A DNA stretch of 64,000 bases from Bacteroidota bacterium (GTDB taxonomy: Bacteria > Bacteroidota > Bacteroidia > NS11-12g > UBA955). The stretch covers positions 1 to 64,000 of the forward strand of contig JAGXTF010000101.1 of assembly GCA_018333525.1 (NCBI GenBank). Direction: 5' to 3'. The notes under the pieces are model-generated. The model ran no database searches. It was not told where the DNA came from and worked only from the letters and a program-made list of their open reading frames with translations. Both the position numbers and the translations under genes were made by a program. This document shows, piece after piece, positions 54,812 to 63,494 of this stretch (position 1 is its first letter; the number at the start of each line of letters is the position of its first letter).

Positions 54812-56023
54812 ATGTCACTTTTTAAAACCGGATACGTTATTCTTGGCCTGCTGGCCGTGGCAATCGTAATGCCGTCATGCACCAACGCGAATGCCGGTAA
54901 CGTAAAACAGGATTTGCGAAATTGGGTGAATAACCTGCTCACCCCAAGTAAAACCACCTTGGAAAAGGCGGTTACAGGTTATTCCATAAAAGGATCCATA
55001 AAGAACAAACCAAAAAATCTGGTGGTGCTGTTTGAAATGCAACAACAGCAATTGGTAGTGATTGACAGTGTTCATACCGATGAAAATGGAAACTTTGAAC
55101 TTAAAGGTAATGTAAAAGAACCACTGATTTGTCAACTGCAATGGGATCAGAGTTCCGTGCTGTACATGATTCTGGATAACAAAACCAATGCTAAACTTGA
55201 AATATCAGGAACTGATGGCAATTACAGCGTGGAAGGAAAAGGAATAGAAGGTATTACAGATATCAAAGAGCTACTCGACCTGATAGTGCGTTATGACAAT
55301 CAGTTTCGGAATATGCAAAATGAGGCCGGTACCCTTCCAAATACCCAGGAAGGATATGCGCGTGGTGTGCAGTTGCAGTCGGATTACAACAGTCTGATGG
55401 CGGAGAGAAATAAAACCCTTCGTTCATTTGCTATGTCAAAAACAAAGTCTTTGGTACCTTATTTTATAGTCACTTTTGGAGTAATTCAGGACCCTGATAT
55501 TGAATTAATTAAATTCGCTATGGAAGCCGGCAAATCATACAGCAGCAATAGCAAATATGTAAAAGATATTACCAAGCGATATGAATTCGAGAAAATTCTC
55601 GCAATTGGCGCTGTTGCTCCGGATTTCAAGCTGCCTCAGCCTAATGGAGATTCCCTTTCCTTAAGTTCTTTAAGGGGGAAAGTAGTGCTCATTGATTTCT
55701 GGGCATCCTGGTGTGGCCCATGCCGCAGGGAAAATCCCTTTAACACCAAAATGTATAAAAAGTTCAACCCTATGGGATTTGAAATTATAGGTGTTTCGCT
55801 GGATGAGGATCCCGGTCGGTGGAAGGCAGCAATTAAGAGCGACAGCCTGGTTTGGCGCCATGTTAGCGATTTGAAAAAGTGGAATAGTGCACCCGCACAG
55901 TTGTATAAAGTTTCATCCATTCCCGCTACCTATCTGTTAGATAAGGAAGGCCGCATTGTGGCTAAAGGGCTGCGTGGTGAAGCATTGCAGGCAAAAGTGG
56001 AAGAATTATTAATTCAACCCTGA
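54812..56023 (+). CDS. TlpA-like thioredoxin lipoprotein with DUF4369-type domain
   Basis: 403 residues from ATG 54812. Lipoprotein signal YVILGLLAVAIVMPSC. N-terminal beta domain of DUF4369 type, a helical linker, then an AhpC/TSA-thioredoxin domain with FWASWCGPCRREN (CxxC) and the cis-Pro IPATYLLDKEG. A membrane-tethered thiol reductase, a likely DsbD client. Confidence 0.9.
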   Translation: MSLFKTGYVILGLLAVAIVMPSCTNANAGNVKQDLRNWVNNLLTPSKTTLEKAVTGYSIKGSIKNKPKNLVVLFEMQQQQLVVIDSVHTDENGNFELKGNVKEPLICQLQWDQSSVLYMILDNKTNAKLEISGTDGNYSVEGKGIEGITDIKELLDLIVRYDNQFRNMQNEAGTLPNTQEGYARGVQLQSDYNSLMAERNKTLRSFAMSKTKSLVPYFIVTFGVIQDPDIELIKFAMEAGKSYSSNSKYVKDITKRYEFEKILAIGAVAPDFKLPQPNGDSLSLSSLRGKVVLIDFWASWCGPCRRENPFNTKMYKKFNPMGFEIIGVSLDEDPGRWKAAIKSDSLVWRHVSDLKKWNSAPAQLYKVSSIPATYLLDKEGRIVAKGLRGEALQAKVEELLIQP

Positions 56024-56115
56024 GCAGTATAACTTTATTCCCGCTTGCCATAATATTAAATTAATATTGCATTCATAGCGCAGTAACAGAGTATTGATTA
56101 TTTTGTAACTGTAAA

Positions 56116-56802
56116 ATGAAGAAAATGCCGAAAATACTGGTAGTTGATGACGAACAGGATATTCTGGAACTTATCAGGCATGCACTGAATAAAGAGGGAT
56201 TTGAGGTGCATGTTGCTGCCAACGGATTACAGGCAATTGAACAGGCAAAAAAAATCAAACCGGAATTAATTCTGATGGACGTAATGATGCCGGTGATGGA
56301 CGGCATGGAAGCCTGCAGACAACTAAAAGAAAATGACGAAACCTCAGGTATCGCCATCGTATTTCTCACAGCCAGAAGCGAAGAATTCGCGGAGCTCGCA
56401 GGATTTGAAGCCGGTGCTGATGATTATATCGCAAAGCCCATCAGACCCCGTGTTTTATTGAGCAGATTGAAAGCCATTTTAAGAAGAAGAAATGCCATTC
56501 AGAGCGCACCTCATGAAACCATGAGTTTTAGCAATTTGAAAATTGACCGCGAAAGATTTGTAGTGGAATACAATGGTAAAACCTTACAATTTCCGCGTAA
56601 GGAATTTGAATTGCTTTCATTTCTTGCAAGCCGCCCGGGAAGGGTTTTTAGCAGAGATGAAATTTTGGAAAATGTTTGGGGAAATGAGGTATTGGTTGTG
56701 GATAGAACCATTGACGTACACGTTCGAAAAATTCGCGAAAAACTCGATGAAAAATTTATTCATACCGTAAAAGGTGTTGGATATAAGTTTGAATTGGATT
56801 AA
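56116..56802 (+). CDS. OmpR/PhoB-type response regulator, no adjacent kinase
   Basis: 228 residues. Receiver domain with acidic pair VDDE and phospho-Asp in LMDVMMP, the conserved Thr in FLTAR and Lys in AKPIRPR; then a winged-helix DNA-binding domain (RKEFELLSFLASRPGRVFSRDEIL, RTIDVHVRKIREK). No histidine kinase is adjacent: the convergent pabB overlaps its last 4 bp. Confidence 0.93.
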   Translation: MKKMPKILVVDDEQDILELIRHALNKEGFEVHVAANGLQAIEQAKKIKPELILMDVMMPVMDGMEACRQLKENDETSGIAIVFLTARSEEFAELAGFEAGADDYIAKPIRPRVLLSRLKAILRRRNAIQSAPHETMSFSNLKIDRERFVVEYNGKTLQFPRKEFELLSFLASRPGRVFSRDEILENVWGNEVLVVDRTIDVHVRKIREKLDEKFIHTVKGVGYKFELD

Positions 56803-58001
56803 GATTCAAAAATCGCCATCATTCCCGAGGCTTTATCCAGACATTCCTGAAACTCCAATTCTCCAATGCTGTCGTATGTAATAGCGCCGCCAGTGTGATA
56901 AGCAATGCGTTTGTTCCTATTGTTAAATTGTAAACTTCGGATGACCACATTCAAATCCATTCTTCCATCTTCCAAATATCCCACGCTTCCACTGTATAAT
57001 CCCCGTTTAAAATCCTCATATTTCTCAATGTATTCCATCACTTTTACCTTTGGCGCTCCGGTCATACTTCCCATTGGAAACATGCTGGAAATAATATCCT
57101 GAACGGACGTTTCCGGACGCATTTTTCCGGTTATCGTGGAAATCATCTGATGCACATGACTGAAACTATGAACCCCGCAGAGTTCTTCCACTTCCACGGT
57201 TCCGGGAATACAAAAATGTGAAATATCGTTGCGAACCAAATCGGTAATCATCACATTTTCTGCGCGGTCTTTTTCACTTGTCATCAATTCCGTTTTCGCT
57301 TCAGCATCCATATGGGGATTGGATTGCCGTCTTCGTGTACCTTTAATTGGTTGCGAAATTATTTGATCATTATTTGCCAATAAAAAACGCTCTGGACTAC
57401 TGCATAACAAATAATTATCATCCCATTTAATAAATGCAGAAAACGGGGCAGGCGCAAGTGTATTTAAATAATAGAATGCCATATACGGGTCAAATTCCGA
57501 GGCATTCCCCGCCTTCCATTCCGTACAAAAATTGAGTTCGTAATAAGTGCCATTTTCAATGTCATTTCTAATATCGGAAATGGAATTCAGGTAATCCTGC
57601 CTGTCAGAAAATATCCATTCCGGTGATTTTGGTTTTCTCAAATTATCGAAATAATCATGGGGCAATTCGGGTAGTACAAAATTTGTAAAAACCTCGCCGG
57701 ATCTGGCTTTATAACAATGCAATTCAGGTTCAAAAAACATCACTTCCGGCACTTCAATCCACGAATTATTTTCGCTTTTTAAATTTTCAAAATGATTCTT
57801 TAAATCATAAGATAAAAATCCAAACATAGAATGATCCCATGTTAATTCCTCTAGTGAATTAGTAATTGTTTTGGCACCAAATCCTGCGGCAATTTCATAT
57901 TTTCCATATTTGTCTTCAAAGCCATTGCTCAGCAAAATACATGCGTGGGATTGGCTTTTAGCAAATTCCAATAAGGCATTCCATTCAAATCCGGAATCCA
58001 T
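56799..58001 (-). CDS. pabB: Aminodeoxychorismate synthase component I
   Basis: 400 residues. Chorismate-binding enzyme of folate synthesis. PIKGTRRR contains the Lys typical of PabB over TrpE; SEKDRAENVMITDLVRND and PMGSMTGAPK are intact. The matching amidotransferase (pabA) is not nearby. Third gene of the murI-uvrC-pabB run, 2 bp after uvrC. Confidence 0.9.
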   Translation of the reverse strand: MDSGFEWNALLEFAKSQSHACILLSNGFEDKYGKYEIAAGFGAKTITNSLEELTWDHSMFGFLSYDLKNHFENLKSENNSWIEVPEVMFFEPELHCYKARSGEVFTNFVLPELPHDYFDNLRKPKSPEWIFSDRQDYLNSISDIRNDIENGTYYELNFCTEWKAGNASEFDPYMAFYYLNTLAPAPFSAFIKWDDNYLLCSSPERFLLANNDQIISQPIKGTRRRQSNPHMDAEAKTELMTSEKDRAENVMITDLVRNDISHFCIPGTVEVEELCGVHSFSHVHQMISTITGKMRPETSVQDIISSMFPMGSMTGAPKVKVMEYIEKYEDFKRGLYSGSVGYLEDGRMDLNVVIRSLQFNNRNKRIAYHTGGAITYDSIGELEFQECLDKASGMMAIFES

Positions 58002-58003
58002 TT

Positions 58004-59824
58004 TTAAGATTCTTTAATTTTAGTTTCAAAAAAATGACGCACTTTTTCTGCTTTTGATTTGCCGATAATAGTTGAAAGTTCTTCTTCGGTTGCAATCTCT
58101 ACTTTTTTCATGCTTTTAAAGTGCGACAACAATTGGTTTGCTGTATTTTCACCTATGCCATCAATTTCAGTTAGCACAGTTTTTAAAGTGCCTTTATCTC
58201 TGCGTTTTCTATGATGGGTAATTCCAAACCTGTGCGCTTCATCGCGCATTTGCTGAATGATTTTTAGTGTTTCGGATTTTTTGTCTATATACAATGGCAA
58301 CGGATCATCCGGATAAAATAATTCCTCCAGGCGTTTCGCAATTCCAATAACTGCAACTTTTCCATAAATATGCATTTCTTTAAATGCCTCCACAGCAGCT
58401 GATAATTGCCCTTTTCCGCCATCTACTACCACCAGTTGGGGCAATTCCCTGTTTTCTTCCAAAAAGCGGCTATATCTTCTCGTAAGCACTTCCTTCATCG
58501 TTGCAAAATCATCAGGACCCTCCACTGTTTTAACATTAAAATGGCGGTATTCACTTTTTGCAGCTTTGCCATCTTTAAATACCACACAGGCGGAAACAGG
58601 ATATGTTCCCTGAAAATTGGAGTTATCAAAGCACTCTATATGTCTGGGTTGTGCTGTAAGGCGTAAATCGTTTTTCATTTGTTCCATCACCCTGTCTATG
58701 CGAACATCCGGATTGAGTTTTTCATACTGATCCATTTTTTCGCGTTTATAAAGCATGGCATTTTTCAGACTCAATTCAAGTAATTTTTTCTTTTCTCCTG
58801 CAGCGGGAATGGTGTAATGAAAATCGGGATCATCCAATTCAATTTCAAAAGGTAAAATAACTTCAGACTTTGTATCAAACCCATACAACGTGCGAGTTTC
58901 GCCAATTGCCAATTCCAAAATATCCGCATCGGTTTCATCCAGTTTTTTGCGGTATTCCAGATTTCTGCTCACCACCACCAGACCCTGGCTCACCCGCATA
59001 AAATTCACAAAAGCCGCTTTTTCATTTCCGCTTATACAATAAACATCCACGTTTCCAACATGGTGGCTGACTACTGTACTTTTATGCTGGAAACGCTCGA
59101 GCATATCCAGTTTTTCTTTGAGTTGTTGTGCCTGTTCAAATTGCAATTCTGCTGCGGATTTTTGCATCAATTCCTTCAAATGCCTGCGTACTTCAGCCAA
59201 ATTTCCGCGCAATAAATGTTTGATTTGCTGAATACTCTGGTTATAATCCTCTTCACTCTGCAATCCTTCACAGGGACCCTTGCAATTTCCTATCTGATAT
59301 TCCAAACAAATTTTGAATTTCTTTTGAAGTATATTTTCTTCGGATAAGTTTAAATTACAATTGCGTGTAGGATATAATTTTTTTATCAGGTCCAAAACTA
59401 CATGCATCACCTTGGGAGAGGCGTAAGGACCAAAATAATCACTGCCATCTTTCACCGGATTTCGCATTGCAAATACCTTGGGAAATCGTTCATTGGTGAT
59501 TCGAATAAAAGGATAGGATTTATCATCCTTTAAGTTGACATTGTAACGCGGTTGAAATTCCTTTATCAGGCTATTTTCCAGCAATAACGCATCCATTTCC
59601 GTGTCCACTACGGTAAAATCTATATGCGCAATTTTAGAAACCAGTACGGAAGTTTTTCTGTTTTCGTGTCTGATTTTGTTAAAATAACTGCTTACTCTTT
59701 TTTTCAGAGATTTTGCTTTTCCTACATATATAATATTTTTTTCGCTATCAAAATACTTATATACTCCGGGCTGATCCGGTAGCAATTCCAAGGTTTCCCG
59801 TATGTTATCCGATGAAGCTGCCAT
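58004..59824 (-). CDS. uvrC: Excinuclease ABC subunit C
   Basis: 606 residues. N-terminal GIY-YIG nuclease (PGVYKYFDSEKNIIYVGKA), Cys-rich patch and UVR motif (AAELQFEQAQQLKEKLD), RNase H-like C-terminal nuclease (ECFDNSNFQGT; VVDGGKGQL) and terminal HhH. Makes both incisions in nucleotide excision repair. Confidence 0.96.
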   Translation of the reverse strand: MAASSDNIRETLELLPDQPGVYKYFDSEKNIIYVGKAKSLKKRVSSYFNKIRHENRKTSVLVSKIAHIDFTVVDTEMDALLLENSLIKEFQPRYNVNLKDDKSYPFIRITNERFPKVFAMRNPVKDGSDYFGPYASPKVMHVVLDLIKKLYPTRNCNLNLSEENILQKKFKICLEYQIGNCKGPCEGLQSEEDYNQSIQQIKHLLRGNLAEVRRHLKELMQKSAAELQFEQAQQLKEKLDMLERFQHKSTVVSHHVGNVDVYCISGNEKAAFVNFMRVSQGLVVVSRNLEYRKKLDETDADILELAIGETRTLYGFDTKSEVILPFEIELDDPDFHYTIPAAGEKKKLLELSLKNAMLYKREKMDQYEKLNPDVRIDRVMEQMKNDLRLTAQPRHIECFDNSNFQGTYPVSACVVFKDGKAAKSEYRHFNVKTVEGPDDFATMKEVLTRRYSRFLEENRELPQLVVVDGGKGQLSAAVEAFKEMHIYGKVAVIGIAKRLEELFYPDDPLPLYIDKKSETLKIIQQMRDEAHRFGITHHRKRRDKGTLKTVLTEIDGIGENTANQLLSHFKSMKKVEIATEEELSTIIGKSKAEKVRHFFETKIKES

Positions 59825-59827
59825 GTT

Positions 59828-60658
59828 TCATGACACCAGATTTACATGTTCACTATTTACCTTTTCTCCCAAAAAAATATCTGCGTGTGCATCAAAATCT
59901 TCGGGTGAATCCGTTGTAAAAAATTTACAGGTTCCGCGGGTGGAAATTCTGCTTTCTATTTCTTCATGCCGTTTCAGGTAATCTTCAAGTTTATCCGCTA
60001 CCACCGGCCCCTGGGATATGATTTTGATTCCCTTTGGCAAATATGATTCAATCTTTTTAAGCAACAACGGATAATGGGTACAACCCAACAATAAGGTATC
60101 TATTGCCGGATCTTTTTTCAGCAATATTTCTATATCTTTTTGAATAAAATAATCGGCACCCGGATTGGAATATTCACGGTTCTCCACCAATGGAACCCAC
60201 ATGGGACATGCATGTTGGCTAACCTGAATTCCCGGAAAGAATTTTTGCATTTCCACCACATAGGAATTGGAGTTTACAGTTCCCGGAGTAGCCAATATTC
60301 CAATATGTCCATTTTTGGTATGCAGACCAATAGTTTCAGTGGTTGGACGCAACACCCCCAATACTCTTTTTCCTTTTCCCATCCCCGGCAAATCATGCTG
60401 TTGAATATTGCGCAGTGCTTTTGCCGATGCAGTATTGCAAGCCAGAATAACCAGTTCACAACCCTGTACAAAAAACCATTGAACACATTGCAGAGTATAT
60501 CTGTAAACTGTTTCAAAAGATCTGGTGCCATACGGTGCACGCGCATTATCGCCAAGATATACGTAATCATATTCCGGCATTTGCTCGCGGAATTCCTTCA
60601 ATATGGTGAGCCCACCAACTCCGGAATCAAATACACCTATTGGAAACTTCTTTTTCAA
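59828..60658 (-). CDS. murI: Glutamate racemase
   Basis: 276 residues, TTG start. Supplies D-glutamate for peptidoglycan. IGVFDSGVGGLTIL, the catalytic Cys in LACNTASAKAL and the second in LLGCTHYPL. It begins only 16 bp after the strong terminator of the ompH genes, so its own promoter must overlap that terminator or it depends on read-through. Confidence 0.95.
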   Translation of the reverse strand: MKKKFPIGVFDSGVGGLTILKEFREQMPEYDYVYLGDNARAPYGTRSFETVYRYTLQCVQWFFVQGCELVILACNTASAKALRNIQQHDLPGMGKGKRVLGVLRPTTETIGLHTKNGHIGILATPGTVNSNSYVVEMQKFFPGIQVSQHACPMWVPLVENREYSNPGADYFIQKDIEILLKKDPAIDTLLLGCTHYPLLLKKIESYLPKGIKIISQGPVVADKLEDYLKRHEEIESRISTRGTCKFFTTDSPEDFDAHADIFLGEKVNSEHVNLVS

Positions 60659-60674
60659 GGTAACACAAAGGAAA

Positions 60675-60707
60675 CAAAAAAGCCCCGTTTTTGGCGGGGC
60701 TTTTTTT
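60675..60707 (-). terminator. Strong terminator after the ompH pair
   Basis: GCCCCG (60682-60687) and CGGGGC (60695-60700) form a perfect stem with a 7-nt loop, flanked by A6-7 and T7, so it can work in both directions. It separates the OmpH genes from murI. Confidence 0.92.
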
Positions 60708-60719
60708 GGATTCAGTCAT

Positions 60720-61262
60720 TTATTTTTTTGGCGCCGGAGCTACTGGCTTCGGGCTGGTCATATATTTAATTACTGCATCGGTAATGTCGTCTGTCGCATT
60801 TCCCATGAACAACACCAATCCGGTACTGTTGTCAATTGCACTGGTGAAACCTTTTTGTTTTGCAACTACTGCCACTGCAGCTTTTACTTCTTCAATAATA
60901 GGATTTAACAAAGTCGTGCGCTGCATCTGCAAATCGTTTTGCATGGCCTGTTCAGTTTCTGTAAGTGTTTTATACATATTCTGAAGATTTTTCTGCAATA
61001 GTTCTTTGCGTATTGGAGATACATCCGGTTTTGCTACTTCTGCATCAAATTCCGCTTTTTTGGTATTGAATTCCTGCTCCATTTCTGCAAGTTGATTTTC
61101 GTATAGCATAGAGTACTGTTGCAGTTTCAACTCTGCACTGTCTTTTTGAGGCAATGTATCAATAACCTTTTGGGTATTTACAAAAGCAATTTTTTGAGTT
61201 TGTGCATTTGCACCGCTAATCATGGCGAACAATGCCGCCGCAGCTATCATGATTTTTTTCAT
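60720..61262 (-). CDS. OmpH/Skp-family periplasmic chaperone (second copy)
   Basis: 180 residues. Signal IMIAAAALFAMISGANAQ, then IAFVNTQKVIDTLPQ, a long coiled coil, and a Pro/Ala-rich tail ending in PAPKK that the neighbour lacks. It should hold unfolded outer-membrane proteins. It lies 16 bp behind its paralogue. Confidence 0.88.
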   Translation of the reverse strand: MKKIMIAAAALFAMISGANAQTQKIAFVNTQKVIDTLPQKDSAELKLQQYSMLYENQLAEMEQEFNTKKAEFDAEVAKPDVSPIRKELLQKNLQNMYKTLTETEQAMQNDLQMQRTTLLNPIIEEVKAAVAVVAKQKGFTSAIDNSTGLVLFMGNATDDITDAVIKYMTSPKPVAPAPKK

Positions 61263-61278
61263 TATTTATGGTCTGTTT

Positions 61279-61818
61279 TTATCGTTGGTTTTGGTTCTGG
61301 TTCTGGTCGTTGGGTATTCCCAATTCTTCCATTACCTCAAAGGTTTTGTCATATTTCGGATCGGCATACAGCATGAGCACCCCACCCGCTTTGTCGAAAA
61401 TGAAAGAAAGGCCCTCCGTTTTTGCAACCTTTTGCACCGCTTCAAAAACTTTATCCTGTATAGGTTTGATCAATTCTTCTCTTTTTTTGAAAAGCTCACC
61501 GGTTTGGCCAAATTTGTCTTCACGGAATTTGAAAAGTTCATTTTCCTTATTCACAATTGCTTCTTCTTTCGCTGTTTTTTGCTCCTTGGTTAAAAGTACT
61601 TCTTCTGCGCGATAATCTTTATACAACTGATCCACTTCTGCCTGCATCTGATCGGCTTTTGACTGCCATTCTGCGGCTTGATCATCGAGTTGTTTTTGAG
61701 CAGATTTATATTCCGGCATTTTATTTAAAATGAGGTCACTATCTACATAACCGAGTTTCTGAGCGCTTAATGGCGCAGCCAAAGCGGCAAAAATGATGAT
61801 ACCAATATTCTTGATCAT
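61279..61818 (-). CDS. OmpH/Skp-family periplasmic chaperone (first copy)
   Basis: 179 residues. Signal IGIIIFAALAAPLSAQ, then LGYVDSDLILNKMPEYK and a coiled coil. The C-terminus is unusually rich in Asn and Gln (NDQNQNQNQR). First of two tandem paralogues; no bamA is in the window. Confidence 0.88.
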   Translation of the reverse strand: MIKNIGIIIFAALAAPLSAQKLGYVDSDLILNKMPEYKSAQKQLDDQAAEWQSKADQMQAEVDQLYKDYRAEEVLLTKEQKTAKEEAIVNKENELFKFREDKFGQTGELFKKREELIKPIQDKVFEAVQKVAKTEGLSFIFDKAGGVLMLYADPKYDKTFEVMEELGIPNDQNQNQNQR

Positions 61819-61847
61819 ATTTTAATTGTTAATTCCAAATCGTATGC

Positions 61848-61855
61848 CAAAGGTA
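61848..61855 (-). promoter_or_regulatory. -7 promoter element of the ompH pair
   Basis: TACCTTTG on the minus strand, 29 bases before the ATG at 61818. Confidence 0.55.
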
Positions 61856-61995
61856 AACTACAGTTTCCGAATAATATTGTATGAGGCATGTTGAAAGCAC
61901 ATCAGGCACCGCTTTCGTAACCATAAACATTTTTTTTCGGTTTCCTTTTTGCCGACGGGCTGCGAAAATAATACGCACAAAGCGCGATTTGGTTA

Positions 61996-62568
61996 CTAAT
62001 GCTTTAAAAATATCTCCTCGCTGCGCAATCTGTCACTTTTCTTCAGGCTTCGGTCCACCAACTGCAATTCAAAACGAATCGTATCTGGCTTAAGGGAATA
62101 TGGCTCTGCCGGAACTCTTAAATCCAGATCCCCTTCTATCCATTTGTTGCGTCCTGTTGGGGTAATATTTTGAAGGCGTTCATGAAAATTCATAGTATCC
62201 AGCGTTGGAGACAGTGGATTTATGGGTTTGTACCAAACTCCGTTTTTCTTAAAGTAAATCCAAATGAAAAGGTTGTTGAAATACGCATCCTTGAACCCAA
62301 AAGGACTCATGGTATCTCCATCTCCCAATCCCAAATCTCCGTCTCCATCCCGATAGTGCATAGACAACAATACAAAACTGTCCTTGCCTTCGCCATTATT
62401 AAACACGTATGCCCCTTTTAATTCCAGAAAAGGTGTATCAGAAAACTTATTTTTGTCGGGTTTGCAACCGGCAAAACACAAACACGCCCCAATAAGCATG
62501 CAAAACCAAGCGTTGGAAAAGGAAATTCTGGAATGCACCGATGACAAATTTAACGATTTGGCCCTCAA
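61996..62568 (-). CDS. Bacteroidota lipoprotein with DGDGDLGL motif
   Basis: 190 residues. Signal WFCMLIGACLCFAGC with lipobox FAGC; the basic residues needed ahead of it (MRAKSLNL...SR) favour the start at 62568 over ATG 62499. HYRDGDGDLGLGDGD is a common motif of a lipoprotein family of unknown function in this phylum. With this start its first 71 bp overlap the start of the divergent luxE-like gene. Confidence 0.75.
   Translation of the reverse strand: MRAKSLNLSSVHSRISFSNAWFCMLIGACLCFAGCKPDKNKFSDTPFLELKGAYVFNNGEGKDSFVLLSMHYRDGDGDLGLGDGDTMSPFGFKDAYFNNLFIWIYFKKNGVWYKPINPLSPTLDTMNFHERLQNITPTGRNKWIEGDLDLRVPAEPYSLKPDTIRFELQLVDRSLKKSDRLRSEEIFLKH
62448..62455 (+). promoter_or_regulatory. -7 promoter element of the luxE-like gene
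   Basis: TATTTTTG fits TAnnTTTG and lies within the divergent lipoprotein's coding region; the expected leader is ~36 bases to ATG 62498. Confidence 0.5.
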
Positions 62569-63490
62569 AATATTTCATTTTCAATGCGCCCATTGTGCAG
62601 TTTACCGGGAATGGTTACAAAACTGCAACATAGATCCTTCCAAAATTCTATCCGCAGCCCAAATTCCTTTCCTACCCATTTCCTTTTTTAAAACCAAAAA
62701 AATGGGCTTTTCTGAGGAACATACCGGTAGGTATAACATATTTGAGAGCAGTAGTACAAGCGGTTCCGGAGTATCTCTGCATTTTGTCCCCTTTATCGAT
62801 TGGTACGAAAAAATATTCCGGAAAACATTTGAATTGTTCTATGGAAAAATAGAAGATTACATGCTTTTGGCTTTGCTTCCTTCTTATCTCGACAGACCAA
62901 ACAGCTCTCTGGTTTATATGGCGGAAAAACTAATGGAAAAGGCTGCAGATGGAAGCGGATTTTTTAATCAGGATTTTTCTGCGCTGCATGATGCTTTGCA
63001 AACCGCATTACAATCCGGGCAAAAAGTCATTTTACTGGGTGTAACTTTTGCTTTATTGGATTTCGCTGAATTCTATGAGGGACCGGCATTGAAAAATACC
63101 ATAATTATGGAAACCGGTGGCATGAAAGGACGACGGACAGAACTTACCCGCAGTGAAGTGCATTTAATGCTGCAAAAGTCATTTGGTAGTGAAGCCATTC
63201 ACAGTGAGTATGGAATGACAGAATTGATGTCACAGGCTTATTCCAGCGGCAATGGTATTTTTAAAACTCCTCCGTGGATGCGCATTTCTGCAGCAGAAAT
63301 TAATGACCCTTTTGGTATGGTAGCCGAAAATAAAACCGGAAGACTATGTATGACAGACCTGGGAAATTTATATTCCTGTTCTTTTATTGCCACAGATGAT
63401 TTGGCGCGAATTCGTCCGGATGGTTCTTTTGAAGTAATGGGGCGCTTCGATTTTTCCGACACCCGCGGTTGCAATTTGATGTGGGAATAA
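62498..63490 (+). CDS. LuxE-type acyl-protein synthetase / acyl-activating enzyme
   Basis: 330 residues from ATG 62498; the longer frame lies in the divergent gene. Phosphate loop ESSSTSGSG, EYGMTELMSQAY and the C-terminal GRFDFSDTRGCNLM are those of the LuxE family, which activates an acid as its adenylate. There is no luciferase context. In Bacteroidota such genes often sit with polysaccharide or lipid genes; the substrate is unknown. Confidence 0.85.
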   Translation: MQNQALEKEILECTDDKFNDLALKIFHFQCAHCAVYREWLQNCNIDPSKILSAAQIPFLPISFFKTKKMGFSEEHTGRYNIFESSSTSGSGVSLHFVPFIDWYEKIFRKTFELFYGKIEDYMLLALLPSYLDRPNSSLVYMAEKLMEKAADGSGFFNQDFSALHDALQTALQSGQKVILLGVTFALLDFAEFYEGPALKNTIIMETGGMKGRRTELTRSEVHLMLQKSFGSEAIHSEYGMTELMSQAYSSGNGIFKTPPWMRISAAEINDPFGMVAENKTGRLCMTDLGNLYSCSFIATDDLARIRPDGSFEVMGRFDFSDTRGCNLMWE

Positions 63491-63494
63491 AATC

